Both the position numbers and the translations under genes were made by a program. Shown in pieces: positions 1-8,711 of a stretch of DNA of 64,000 nt. Source of the DNA: Gaiellasilicea sp037720595 (lineage in GTDB: Bacteria; Actinomycetota; Thermoleophilia; Gaiellales; Gaiellaceae). Where the stretch lies: assembly GCA_037720595.1 (NCBI GenBank), contig JBBJLW010000017.1, positions 8,032-72,031 of the forward strand, given 5' to 3'. Numbering within the stretch: position 1 is the stretch's first letter; every line of letters starts with the position of its first letter. Under the pieces are notes generated by a model, which worked only from the letters and a program-made list of their open reading frames with translations, had not been told where the DNA came from and did no database searches.

Positions 1-1080
1 GATCCGTTGCTCGTGGCCGCGATTCTGGCGGCCGTGCTGACGATCGTGCGGTACGACGAGCGGCCGTCGCGGGAGCGACTCGCCGCGGCGACCGCCGTCT
101 CTGCGACCGCCCTCCTGATCAAGCCGGGGATCGCCGTATCCTTCGTCTTCGCGGTTTTCCTCGCGCTCTCTCTGCGCCGAATCGGTGTTCGAGGCGCGAT
201 CCTGAACGGCAGGTTCGCCGCCTTCTGCCTCTGCGTCGTCCCGATGTTCGCCTGGTACGTGTACGGCACGGTCGTCCAGACATTCCTCGGCGGGCACTTC
301 GGCGACAAGGTGTCACCGTCTCTGCTCGGGGACTGGGAGTTCTGGAACAGCTGGTGGCGCGAGATCACGTACGTGCTGACGTACCCGCTCGGGCAGGAGA
401 CGATCACGGTCTTCGTACTCGTCGCGAGCGCCGCCGGCCTACTGGTCGCACCGCCCGGGCGCCCCCGGACGCTCCTCGGCGCGCTCTGGGCGGGCTATGC
501 GCTCTTCGGGCTCATCTTCACCGTGCACATCTCGTCCCACAACTACTATTCGCTGCCGCTCGTTCCGATCGTCGCTCTCTCGCTGGGAAGCCTCTGTGAT
601 GCGGTGCTTGCCCGGGTCCGACTTACGGAGTGGCTGGCGGCGATCGTCGTCGGGGTCGGAGGCGCTCTCGTGGCGGTAACGGTGGTCGCGAAGCTGCATC
701 CGGTGTCCACGAACCCCGAGTTCTCTGCGAAGGCGGCCCGCTATACGGCGATCGGCCGGGCCGCAGACCATACGCCGCGAGCGCTGTACGTCGACATGCA
801 CTACGGAGATCCCGCCTCGTACTACGGCTGGACGTCCGGGAGACTGCTCGCCAGCGGCTGGGAAAACGATCCTGAAGGGCTATCGAGACAAGGGCTGGCT
901 GCCGCGCTCGTGGATCCCTCTCCACGATCGTGCCTGATCTTCACCGGCGGACCCTTACGCGGACGGCTGGCGTCCTTCGAGTCCGACGTCGCCACTCGCT
1001 TCGCCGTTCGCCGCCGGACGGCGGAGTTCGCGATCTACGACCTCAGCCGCTCTGCCGGCTCTCGCTCGGACGGCTGTTGA
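1..1080 (+). CDS. GT-C type membrane glycosyltransferase, 5'-truncated by window edge
   Basis: C-terminal part of a polytopic membrane protein resembling the dolichol-phosphate-mannose/ArnT-type (GT39/PMT) glycosyltransferases. The frame is open to the first base of the window, so the true start and the N-terminal catalytic acidic loop lie outside. The visible part has about eight hydrophobic segments in its first 230 residues, including 'LLIKPGIAVSFVFAVF', then a roughly 120-residue soluble C-terminal tail. The 'LLIKP' helix start is typical of this superfamily. It is followed after 35 bases by a related gene on the same strand, so the two probably act in the same cell-surface glycan pathway. 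The substrate cannot be told from sequence. Confidence 0.7.
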   Translation, partial: DPLLVAAILAAVLTIVRYDERPSRERLAAATAVSATALLIKPGIAVSFVFAVFLALSLRRIGVRGAILNGRFAAFCLCVVPMFAWYVYGTVVQTFLGGHFGDKVSPSLLGDWEFWNSWWREITYVLTYPLGQETITVFVLVASAAGLLVAPPGRPRTLLGALWAGYALFGLIFTVHISSHNYYSLPLVPIVALSLGSLCDAVLARVRLTEWLAAIVVGVGGALVAVTVVAKLHPVSTNPEFSAKAARYTAIGRAADHTPRALYVDMHYGDPASYYGWTSGRLLASGWENDPEGLSRQGLAAALVDPSPRSCLIFTGGPLRGRLASFESDVATRFAVRRRTAEFAIYDLSRSAGSRSDGC

Positions 1081-1115
1081 GAACGAGACGGAGCGTCGGG
1101 CGACTGGCCGTCACC

Positions 1116-2594
1116 ATGTCCTCGCCAGGTGTCGCCGTCGCTGCGCTGACGGTGATCGCAGCCCTCCTCCGGTTTCCCACGCTGGACGCGAAGAGCTTCT
1201 GGGTGGACGAAGTCGTGACGGTCTCCCTTGTCAGGCAGGACTTCGGATCGATGCTCGAAGCGATCCCGAGCAGCGAGTCGACGCCCCCCGTGTACTACGT
1301 CTTGGCGTGGGTGTGGTCGCAGGCTTTCGGCGTTGGCGAGGTCGGTCTACGCTCGCTGTCGGCACTGCTCGGAACTGCTGTTGTGCCGGTCGCCTACCTC
1401 GCCACTCGCGAGCTGAGCTCGAATCGAGCCGGGACCGCCTCGGCGGCTCTGGTGGCGGTGAACCCCCTCCTGGTCTGGTACTCCCAGGAGGCGCGGGCGT
1501 ACACGCTGCTCGTGCTCCTCGGCGGCCTGTCGTATCTCTTCTTCGCCCGCAGCCTGCGGCAGCCCCGGCCGCGCTCGCTCGTCTTCTGGGTTTTCGCGTC
1601 GGCTCTCGCGCTCGCGACGCACTACTTCGCGCTCTTCCTCGTGATCCCGGAGGCGATCTGGCTCTTGATCCAGCTTCGCCGTCGACGAGCGGCAGTGCTT
1701 GCGGCGGTCTCAGTGGCCTGTGTCGGCTTGGTGCTGTTGCCGCTGGCGCTGCAGCAGCTCGAGAATCCGCGGTGGATCGCAGAAAGCGGGCTCGGCTCGC
1801 GTCTCGTGCAGATCCCCGCCATCTTCCTGATCGGCTTCGAGATACCCCTGCCGTACGCGTTCGCAGCGGCCACCGTAGCGGGGGCGCTCGCCGCCGTCGG
1901 GTTCTGGCTCCTCGTCCGGCGTGCAGACCCGACGGAGCGAGGGCGCGGCTTCGTGGCAGCCGGCATCGGGGCTGCTGCGGTCGTGTTTCCCGCCCTGCTG
2001 TCGATCCTGGGACTGGACTACGTGGTCTACAAGAACGTGATCGCGGCAGTCTTTCCGCTCACGCTCGCGGTGGCGGTGGGTCTCGCGGCGAGGCGTGCCG
2101 GACGGCTTGGATTCGTGGCGTTGACGGCGCTTGTCACCCTCTCCGCTGCCCTCGCATCGGCCACGTTGTGGGAGCCGAAGTACCACCGCGAAGACTGGAG
2201 GCGGGCGGCCGAGGCCATCGGTCCGGCACGTGGCCCGCACGCCATCGTCGTCACGCCGCTCGACGGCGCCCTCCCGCTCGAGCTCTACCTCGGGGCGTCG
2301 CGCCAACGAGAGGCTTCCGGCCGGCTCCGCATCAGCGAGATCGACCTGGTGGCCGGCGCTCGGCGGCCGCTCGGCTCTATCGCCGAGCCGCAGACGCCGC
2401 GGCCGTCGACCCCCACGGCGCCGGATCCGCGTTTTCGGGTCGTCGAGCGGGTCGAGGCGGATCGGTTCACGCTGATCCGTTACCGGAGCGCGACGCCGGT
2501 ATCCGTCTCCATCGAGCTGCTTCGGGCCGTGGCCCTCGACTCCGGTCGGGTAGCAGTCCTGTTTCGCTCGACGGCGCGGGTCGATACAGAGTGA
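1116..2594 (+). CDS. GT-C type membrane glycosyltransferase (GT39/PMT-like)
   Basis: About 492-residue integral membrane protein. An N-terminal helix is followed by 'DAKSFWVDEVVTVSL', the acidic Asp-Glu motif in the first extracytoplasmic loop that defines PMT-type glycosyltransferases using polyprenyl-phosphate sugars. About ten further helices and a soluble C-terminal domain follow. I chose the ATG that follows the upstream stop by 35 bases. Longer in-frame starts would overlap the upstream gene by about 150 bases and add an arginine-rich, non-membrane leader. It lies between two related genes, the downstream one convergent, in what looks like a surface-polysaccharide or glycolipid locus. 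Donor and acceptor are unknown. Confidence 0.75.
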   Translation: MSSPGVAVAALTVIAALLRFPTLDAKSFWVDEVVTVSLVRQDFGSMLEAIPSSESTPPVYYVLAWVWSQAFGVGEVGLRSLSALLGTAVVPVAYLATRELSSNRAGTASAALVAVNPLLVWYSQEARAYTLLVLLGGLSYLFFARSLRQPRPRSLVFWVFASALALATHYFALFLVIPEAIWLLIQLRRRRAAVLAAVSVACVGLVLLPLALQQLENPRWIAESGLGSRLVQIPAIFLIGFEIPLPYAFAAATVAGALAAVGFWLLVRRADPTERGRGFVAAGIGAAAVVFPALLSILGLDYVVYKNVIAAVFPLTLAVAVGLAARRAGRLGFVALTALVTLSAALASATLWEPKYHREDWRRAAEAIGPARGPHAIVVTPLDGALPLELYLGASRQREASGRLRISEIDLVAGARRPLGSIAEPQTPRPSTPTAPDPRFRVVERVEADRFTLIRYRSATPVSVSIELLRAVALDSGRVAVLFRSTARVDTE

Positions 2595-2603
2595 ATTAGT
2601 CGC

Positions 2604-4187
2604 TCAACCGGGCCCACTGAGGTCGTAGAGCAGCAACCTGGCGGTACCTTCGATGAAGAGCTTCTGTCGGTGGCCGAGTCGATCGAGGTGCCGAGGGAGG
2701 AGGGAGGTGATGTACTCCTTTTCCTCCGGCTCATAGTGCGATGAGAGGATCCAGACCCGCTGCCGGCCTCGCAGCGGGTCGACTTCGCTCAGATAGGCGG
2801 CCCAGTCGCCGGGTGTATGGCGCTCGCCGATGACGAGTTGAGGGGGCCGTGAGAGCAGCGCGCCATGCCAGAGATCCGGCCCGATCGTCCGTCTGTCGGC
2901 GAAGGAGAGAGGCGGTGACTGCGAATCGCCCTCGGCGCCGCTGCATGCGCATTCGGCGTAATAGCGAAAGGCGTATTGAGCGGCGTAATGCACGTAGAGA
3001 GTGTCGCTTGGCTGCCAACCTCGGACGAGCTCCTGCAGAAGAGGTTTCATGCCCTGGTTGTTGCGTTGTGGAGCGCCAATGCCTTCCACAGCAGTCTTGA
3101 GCGGGTAGGAAACGAGCAGGATCACGAGAGCCACGCCGACGGCTGCACCCACGGAGTCTCGGAAACGACGAGCCACGTAGATCGTTCCGTGGGCGATGAA
3201 GAGGATTGCAGCCGGAACGCCGATGAGAACCGTACGCTCGAAGGCGGGATATCGCCCGATCAGCACAGCGCCGAACATGAAAGCGATCGGAAGGCCGAGC
3301 ATCAGGCAGGCGTAACGCTTCGTGCGGAGCAGCAGGATTGCGCCGGTGACGCCGAGAGCGAATGCAGCCACACGGATCAGCTCCTGTGGCGCGGTTCCCC
3401 CCACGACGCTTGCTGCGCCGTTGATTATGGACGCCCCGGCTTCGCCGAGCGGCTTCAGAGGAGACGAGGCCGAGTTGCCCGACGCGACCGATCCGCTGAT
3501 GGACTCGAGGTCGTCGTACGAGACTTTGTAGACGGCCAGGCCGCTCGCAAGCCAGATCAGAGATCCACCCGCGACCGTCCCCAAGTCTTTCCAGCGACGA
3601 ACTGCCAGGAAAGCGAGGCCGTACACGGTTGCGAAAGCGGCGAGAAAGAAGACTGTCGCGTACGCAAACCAAAGCAGGATGGCGCCGAGGAGCGAAACGA
3701 CAAGGTATCGCCGAGCCGTCAGGAGCCCCGTCGGGATCGCCACGGCCGAAAGCGCCAGCCCAGCCGCGACCTCGGTGGAGTATTGCTTGAACTCGACCGA
3801 GTAATAGACCAGAGAGCTCGAGCAGGCGAACAACACAAGTCCAAGCAGCACGCCGAAGCCGCTGGACACTCGACGGGCGATGACATAGAACAATCCCAGC
3901 GCCCCCAAGCCGCAAAGCAACGGGACGAGCCGTAGAGCGAGCTCAGACTCGCCCAGCGACAAGACACTCAGCTTGGCCGCGATGAGGAATCCGAGGGGTG
4001 CACCTTGGCTGAGGTCGAGGGGATCCGAAAGTCCCGAGCTCGGTCGGTCGATGATGTTCAGCGCGAGCAGGGACTCGTCGAGCCAGAGCGAGCGACCGGA
4101 GAAGTATTGGTCGAGCCGCAGGAAGATCGCCGCGCCGAAGATGAACGCGCCGATCACGAGAAAGCTCGTGTCCGGCCGCGTCCTCAA
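2604..4187 (-). CDS. GT-C type membrane glycosyltransferase (GT39/PMT-like)
   Basis: 527-residue polytopic protein. 'GRSLWLDESLLALNI' near residue 35 carries the Asp-Glu motif of polyprenyl-phosphate-sugar dependent GT-C enzymes, and 'QGAPLGFL' is the conserved second-loop element seen in this family as Pro-Pro-x-Tyr-like. About ten transmembrane helices are followed by an extracytoplasmic C-terminal region of about 150 residues with a Cys-x-Cys pair ('ECACSG'). The start ATG overlaps the serS stop codon by four bases (ATGA), so it is likely cotranscribed with serS. It is convergent with the upstream glycosyltransferase, with only nine bases between the two stops. The sugar specificity is unknown. 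Confidence 0.75.
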   Translation of the reverse strand: MRTRPDTSFLVIGAFIFGAAIFLRLDQYFSGRSLWLDESLLALNIIDRPSSGLSDPLDLSQGAPLGFLIAAKLSVLSLGESELALRLVPLLCGLGALGLFYVIARRVSSGFGVLLGLVLFACSSSLVYYSVEFKQYSTEVAAGLALSAVAIPTGLLTARRYLVVSLLGAILLWFAYATVFFLAAFATVYGLAFLAVRRWKDLGTVAGGSLIWLASGLAVYKVSYDDLESISGSVASGNSASSPLKPLGEAGASIINGAASVVGGTAPQELIRVAAFALGVTGAILLLRTKRYACLMLGLPIAFMFGAVLIGRYPAFERTVLIGVPAAILFIAHGTIYVARRFRDSVGAAVGVALVILLVSYPLKTAVEGIGAPQRNNQGMKPLLQELVRGWQPSDTLYVHYAAQYAFRYYAECACSGAEGDSQSPPLSFADRRTIGPDLWHGALLSRPPQLVIGERHTPGDWAAYLSEVDPLRGRQRVWILSSHYEPEEKEYITSLLPRHLDRLGHRQKLFIEGTARLLLYDLSGPG

Positions 4188-5383
4188 GGCGCGACGCGAT
4201 CGGGCGCGCCGAACGGCCGGAGCGCGTCCGGCACCTCGCCCTGGAAGTTCTCCAGGATCGCGAGCGCCATCCGGTCGACGACGGCCGTGCCGTTCAACGT
4301 GTGGACGGGTTCCAGCCCGCGCTCGCCGCGGTGACGCACGCCGAGCCGCCGCGCCTGGTAGTCCGTGGTGTTGGAGATCGAGGCGGTCTCGCGATAGCGT
4401 CCCTGGCTAGGGAACCAGATCTCGACGTCGTACGTCTTGGCCGACGCACTCGAGATGTCTCCGGCGGGCAGGACGACGACGCGATAGGGCAGCTCGAGCT
4501 CCCGAACCAGCTCCTCGGTGTTCGCGAGCAGGAACTCGTGCTCGTCCCACGAGTTCTCGGGCCGCGTCAGGGAGAACTGCTCGACCTTGTTGAACTGATG
4601 CACCCGGATCATCCCGCGCGTGTCGCGTCCGGCCGCGCCTGCTTCGCGGCGGAAGCACGGCGAGAAGGCCACGTAGCGAAGAGGCAGCTCGGCCGTCTCG
4701 AGGATCTCGCCGGAGTGGAGGCTTGCGAGCGGGATCTCGGCTGTCCCGGCGAGGTAGAGCCCGTCCGCCTCGAGCTCGTAGACGTTCGCCTCGTCTGACG
4801 GGAACGCGCCGGTGCCGATCAGCGCCTCCTCTCGCACAAGCACCGGCGGGAGCACCGTGACGAAGCCTTTCGCGACGAGCCGGTCGAGGGCGAACCGGTA
4901 GAGCGCGAGTGCAAGCAGCGCCGTGTCGCCGATCCAGTAGCCGAAGCGCGCACCCGACATCCGCGCCGCCCGCTCCATGTCGAAGCGGCCGATCTCGATG
5001 TGTGCGCGCGCGTCCCCCGATTTGTCGGGCGTGCCGACACGGCGGATCTCCTTCACGTCGTTCTCGGTGGCACCGTCCGGGACGTCGCCTGCCGGAAGGT
5101 TCGGGATGCGCAGAACGAGCCGATCCCGTTCGGCCTCCGCCGCTGCAAGCTCCTCCTCTGCCGCGCGCAACTCGTCCTTGACGGCCTGCAACTCCGCGAG
5201 CTGCTCGGCGGACGGCCTGCCTTTTACCTTCGTGCGCCTCCGCAGCTCGTCGATCTTCGGCACGAGCGCGCGCCAGCGCTCGTCGGCCTCGAGCACCGCG
5301 TCGAAGGCGTCCGCGGCGCCCTTGCGCTCGAGCGCGGTGCGGTAGCTCTCCGGGTCGTGGCGCGCTGCCTTGAGGTCGATCAT
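4184..5383 (-). CDS. serS: Seryl-tRNA synthetase
   Basis: Class II aminoacyl-tRNA synthetase charging tRNA-Ser in the cytoplasm. The N-terminal coiled-coil arm (about residues 30-105, 'LRAAEEELAAAEAERDRL') binds the tRNA. The catalytic core has motif 2 'FRREAGAAGRDTRGMIR' with 'VHQFNKVEQF', and motif 3 'TLNGTAVVDRMALAILEN'. At 399 residues it is slightly shorter than the usual 420. The ATG start gives the canonical 'MIDLKAAR' N-terminus and overlaps the upstream HAD gene stop (ATGA). An open frame continues upstream but is unlike SerRS. The loop usually read as Asn-Cys-Thr before 'QARR' is Asn-Thr-Thr here, which is not a catalytic position. Confidence 0.97.
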   Translation of the reverse strand: MIDLKAARHDPESYRTALERKGAADAFDAVLEADERWRALVPKIDELRRRTKVKGRPSAEQLAELQAVKDELRAAEEELAAAEAERDRLVLRIPNLPAGDVPDGATENDVKEIRRVGTPDKSGDARAHIEIGRFDMERAARMSGARFGYWIGDTALLALALYRFALDRLVAKGFVTVLPPVLVREEALIGTGAFPSDEANVYELEADGLYLAGTAEIPLASLHSGEILETAELPLRYVAFSPCFRREAGAAGRDTRGMIRVHQFNKVEQFSLTRPENSWDEHEFLLANTEELVRELELPYRVVVLPAGDISSASAKTYDVEIWFPSQGRYRETASISNTTDYQARRLGVRHRGERGLEPVHTLNGTAVVDRMALAILENFQGEVPDALRPFGAPDRVAP

Positions 5384-6204
5384 GGTGCTGAGTCTAGAAA
5401 GGCTTCGAGCGCCTGCGCCACCCCTTCTTCGGCGACCCCGGGGCAGATCCAGTCCGAACGTGCCTTCAGCTCGTCGTCTGCGTTCTCGACCGAGACCGCG
5501 TAGCCGGCCCAGTCGAGCAGCTCGAGGTCGTTCTCGCCGTCGCCGAACGCGACCGTGTGCTCGGCCGCGAAGCCGAGATGGGTGGCGAGAAACGCGAGCC
5601 CGTTGCCCTTCGAGACGGCCGGGCTCGCCAGCTCCAGGAAGTACGGGAGCGATTTCGCGATGAAGAGCCGACCCGCGAACCGTTCGACGAGCACCGCCTT
5701 CAGGCCGTCCAGCGCAGCGGGGTCGTCGACCGCAACGAGCTTCGTCGGCGGTCGCACGAGCCATCCGAGCAGGTCGCCGACCGCCGTGATCGGGATGTGC
5801 TGGAAGTCGGCGTAGGCTCGGGCGTTCTCGGTCACCTCCGCGACGTAGAGGTCGTCCTCCACGTAGCAGTTGAGCCGGAAGCCCTCGCTCTGGACCGCCT
5901 CGATCGCCTCGCGCGCGAGCTCGAGCGGGATCGGCTCGTGACGAAGAAACTCGCCGCTGGTCGGGTCGGCGACGACGGCGCCCTGATAGCAAACGAGTGG
6001 TTCCTCGATCCCCGCCGTGAGCGCGTAGGGCAGCGCCGAGCGGAACATGCGGCCGGTGACGAGAAGGACATGGATGCCGCGCTCCCGCACAGCCCGGATC
6101 GCGGCGATCGTGCGCGGCCGCAGAACGCCGTCCTCGGCGATCAGCGTGCGGTCGAGGTCGCACGCGAAGGCGTCGACCCGGACGGGAAAGTCGGCGGGAA
6201 GCAG
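5380..6204 (-). CDS. HAD-superfamily (Cof-type) hydrolase
   Basis: Phosphatase of the Cof/YbiV subgroup acting on small phosphorylated metabolites. Motif I is 'FACDLDRTLIAEDG' (DxDxT), motif II 'LLVTGR', and motif III/IV 'VSKGNGL' followed by 'AFGDGENDLELLD'. The cap domain lies between motifs II and III, as in class II HADs. The gene overlaps serS by four bases and follows the cytochrome gene by about 20. No ATG, GTG or TTG lies near the conserved start in this frame. The position given uses a CTG about 14 codons before motif I, and the nearest conventional start is more than 200 bases upstream inside the cytochrome gene. The start is therefore uncertain; the family call is not. Confidence 0.85.
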   Translation of the reverse strand: MLPADFPVRVDAFACDLDRTLIAEDGVLRPRTIAAIRAVRERGIHVLLVTGRMFRSALPYALTAGIEEPLVCYQGAVVADPTSGEFLRHEPIPLELAREAIEAVQSEGFRLNCYVEDDLYVAEVTENARAYADFQHIPITAVGDLLGWLVRPPTKLVAVDDPAALDGLKAVLVERFAGRLFIAKSLPYFLELASPAVSKGNGLAFLATHLGFAAEHTVAFGDGENDLELLDWAGYAVSVENADDELKARSDWICPGVAEEGVAQALEAFLDSAP

Positions 6205-6223
6205 CCTGAGCTCGACGAGCTCT

Positions 6224-6664
6224 TTAGCCGGAGGTTGAGTCGACGACGTAGGCGACCACGTCGGCGATCTGCTTCTTGCTGAGCTGATCCGCGAACGCCG
6301 GCATCGCGCCCATCCCGTTCGTGACGCGGTCGGTGACGAGGCCGGCGTCGGGTTTCGCGTCGTCCAGGTTCGGGCCGACGTTGCCGCTCGAACCCGCTGC
6401 GTCGAGTGTGTGGCACCCACCGCAGCCCGCCGAGGCCCACACCGACTCGCCAGCAGCCGCGTTGCCCTCGACCGTCGAGGTCGTCGTCTCAGTCGTCTCG
6501 GTCGTCTCGCTCGAGGTCGTCGACTCCGTGGTCGTCGACTCAGGAAGCGTGCCCTCCACCGTTTCCGGCGTCGCCGAGATCTCCTCGCCGCCTCCGCAAC
6601 CCGTCAAACCCACCGGCAACACCAGCGCAAGCGCTGCGAAGGCGATTGCGAAGGGGCGGCGCAT
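6224..6664 (-). CDS. Cytochrome c lipoprotein
   Basis: About 146-residue exported electron carrier. The N-terminus has a signal peptide ending in a lipobox, 'LPVGLTGC', so it is probably lipid-anchored outside the membrane. A Thr/Ser/Glu-rich low-complexity linker (about residues 35-70) leads to a single class I cytochrome c domain. Its heme site is 'CGGCH' and the likely distal Met ligand is in 'GMGAMPAFADQL'. It lies about 20 bases upstream of the HAD gene and directly downstream of a membrane-protein gene on the same strand. No oxidase or reductase partner is encoded nearby, so its redox partner is unknown. Confidence 0.9.
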   Translation of the reverse strand: MRRPFAIAFAALALVLPVGLTGCGGGEEISATPETVEGTLPESTTTESTTSSETTETTETTTSTVEGNAAAGESVWASAGCGGCHTLDAAGSSGNVGPNLDDAKPDAGLVTDRVTNGMGAMPAFADQLSKKQIADVVAYVVDSTSG

Positions 6665-6674
6665 GAAGCCGAGT

Positions 6675-8048
6675 CTAACCTGAGCCGGCGCTCGATTCGG
6701 CAGCAACCGTCTGCGGTGCGCGAATGAGCGCGAGGGCCAGCGCAGCGCCGACGGCGACGACGTCCGCCGGTGTGTCGTTGACGACGAGCGAGACGGCGAG
6801 ACCGGCAAGAAGAGCGTCGAGCAGCGGCCGGCGAGGACTGCGGACGGCGATCAGGCCGAGCAACATCAGGCCGGCGAGGACGATCGCGGTCGCGCCCGGG
6901 CTCGCGGCTGTTCGACGGACGGAGAGCTCGAGCCGATCGGCCAGATCGCCGGCGAGCGCAACCGGGCCCTCGCCCACCGCCCGCGTGACGTGGCTCTCGC
7001 CGCCGGTCACCGCGTCGAGCGCGAGCACGGCGAGCGCAAGTGCGACGGCGCCCGCCGCCACCGCCGCCAGCACTCTCGGGGTCGGCCGAATCTCGCGCAG
7101 GCGGAATCCGAGCACGAGGTAGGCCACGGCGAGCACGACGAGTCCGCCGCCGTCGGCCCCGAAGCGGTTGCCGCCCACGGTCACGAGCGCGAGCACGCCG
7201 ACGAGGACGCCGGATCGGCCGAGGAGCGCCGCAGCGACGAGAGCGGGCGCGAGCAGCATAGTCTCGAGCAGGTTGTTGATCCCGTAGAAGCGACCGGACT
7301 GGGAGGGGCCGAACGGCGAGAGCGCGACCGCCTCCGGATCGAGCCCCATCGAGATGAGATAGGCGAACACGAGCGCGGCGCCCGCGAGTCCGAGTGGCAG
7401 TACGACGGCGGCGATTCCGGCCGTCACTGCGAGCACTGGATCGAGCCAGAGGTTCGCGGCAAGCGCGACGAGCAGAGCGCGCAGCGCGAGCCGAGGACGC
7501 ACGAGCGCCAGCGCGATGACGAGCGTTACGAGAAGGATCGTCAGCGGTAGTCGCAATCGGTCGTTGCGGTCGATCCGGTGATCGAGCCGCTCGAGCGTCG
7601 CCACCGGGTCGTTCGAGGGTGTTGTCGTCAATCGCCCGGTTGCGATATCGGTGATCGAGACGAGGCCGGGGATGCGCGTCGAGGACGAGGCCAGCAGCCC
7701 CTCGCCGCCGATCCAAGCGATCGGGTAGCGCCGGTCGTTCGTGCTCCGGCCGGGTGGCGGGAGCGAGACGAGGATGACCCCGTCCCCGCCCGACCGGTCG
7801 AGCTCGATCAACGGCGGCCCGGTCGGCCTGCCGCCGAGCAGATCGTGCTCGAGTTTCCCGCGCACGAGGGCTGCGACCGCACCCTCGCGCGTCACCTCTG
7901 GCCCGGCGCCCGGAACGAGCAGCCCGACCGCCGCGCGATCCGCGTAGTCGGCCGGATCGAACGGCGGCACGATGCGCACCTCCGCCTGTGCGACCGAGGG
8001 CGCGAGCAGGGGTAGGCAGAGGATCAGGGCGCGGAGGAAGATGCGCAT
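6675..8048 (-). CDS. Unknown multi-pass membrane protein with exported N-terminal domain
   Basis: 457 residues. A clear signal peptide ('LPLLAPSVAQA') is followed by an extracytoplasmic domain of about 145 residues, then eight to ten hydrophobic helices. 'SQSGRFYGINNLLETMLLA' and 'GGNRFGADGGGL' in the membrane part look conserved rather than random and resemble motifs I associate with conserved actinobacterial membrane proteins of unknown function. Its ATG and the ATG of the divergent gene both lie inside the same 8-base palindrome ATGCGCAT, so there is no normal intergenic space. It is probably cotranscribed with the downstream cytochrome gene, 10 bases away. No function can be assigned. Confidence 0.7.
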   Translation of the reverse strand: MRIFLRALILCLPLLAPSVAQAEVRIVPPFDPADYADRAAVGLLVPGAGPEVTREGAVAALVRGKLEHDLLGGRPTGPPLIELDRSGGDGVILVSLPPPGRSTNDRRYPIAWIGGEGLLASSSTRIPGLVSITDIATGRLTTTPSNDPVATLERLDHRIDRNDRLRLPLTILLVTLVIALALVRPRLALRALLVALAANLWLDPVLAVTAGIAAVVLPLGLAGAALVFAYLISMGLDPEAVALSPFGPSQSGRFYGINNLLETMLLAPALVAAALLGRSGVLVGVLALVTVGGNRFGADGGGLVVLAVAYLVLGFRLREIRPTPRVLAAVAAGAVALALAVLALDAVTGGESHVTRAVGEGPVALAGDLADRLELSVRRTAASPGATAIVLAGLMLLGLIAVRSPRRPLLDALLAGLAVSLVVNDTPADVVAVGAALALALIRAPQTVAAESSAGSG

Positions 8049-8586
8049 AGGCTGGCTCGCGGTGAGCGTGGACGATTCGTACCAGCGGCGGCTCGACCGC
8101 GCACTTCCGGTCTGGCACCACCGCGAGCGGCATTCGCTTCACGTGGAAGCGTCGGCCGAGCGTGCGCTGGCCGCCGTGCTCGAGGTACGCGCCGCGGACG
8201 TGCCGGTCGTCCGTGCACTCTTTCGCCTTCGCGGGTTGCGTCCGGACGCGGGCGGGACGCTGATCGAAGCGATGCGGAAGGACGGTTTCGAGCACTTCGC
8301 AGACGGCGTCTACGTCGCCATCGGCAGACCGTGGACGCCGAGCGGCGGGCTGCGCACGGCCACGGATTTCGCCACATTCGACGAGCCCGGCTTCGCGAAG
8401 ATGGCTCTGGAATTCCGAGCCGTACCCGAGCCGGGCGGCACGCGGCTCGAGACGGAAACACGCGTCTTCCTCACCGACGCCGCCTCGCGGCGGCGGTTCG
8501 CCGGCTACTGGCTCGTCGTTCGCCCGTTCAGCGGGATCGTCCGTCGGAGCTGGCTCGCCGCCGCCCGCCAGCGCGCCGAAGCCTGA
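8041..8586 (+). CDS. DUF2867/SRPBCC-like small protein
   Basis: Up to 181 residues. It reads as an SRPBCC/DUF2867-type fold: 'HSLHVEASAERALAAVLE' is the typical N-terminal strand and helix, and 'FRAVPEPGGTRLETETRVFL' is a later pair of strands. 'FAGYWLVVRPFSGIVRR' is the C-terminal helix. These proteins bind hydrophobic ligands or assist enzymes, but the ligand is unknown. The first ATG overlaps the divergent membrane-protein start. GTG codons 20 and 26 bases downstream would avoid the overlap and leave the conserved region intact, so the start is uncertain. Confidence 0.65.
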   Translation: MRIGWLAVSVDDSYQRRLDRALPVWHHRERHSLHVEASAERALAAVLEVRAADVPVVRALFRLRGLRPDAGGTLIEAMRKDGFEHFADGVYVAIGRPWTPSGGLRTATDFATFDEPGFAKMALEFRAVPEPGGTRLETETRVFLTDAASRRRFAGYWLVVRPFSGIVRRSWLAAARQRAEA

Positions 8587-8711
8587 GCTCGACGACGCGA
8601 TCGGACGCAAGCCCCGTCCGAACTCGACATGCCTGTCCGGGCCGCGTCCGGTGCCAGCCCTGGACGGGTCTCGGCAAGACCTGTCCGAAAGGGACGGTAC
8701 GGTCCCGCCCG

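Noticed and set aside
4340..4400. Unusual SerRS loop (Asn-Thr-Thr in place of Asn-Cys-Thr)
   Set aside because: The position varies between bacterial SerRS enzymes and is not catalytic; motifs 2 and 3 are intact.
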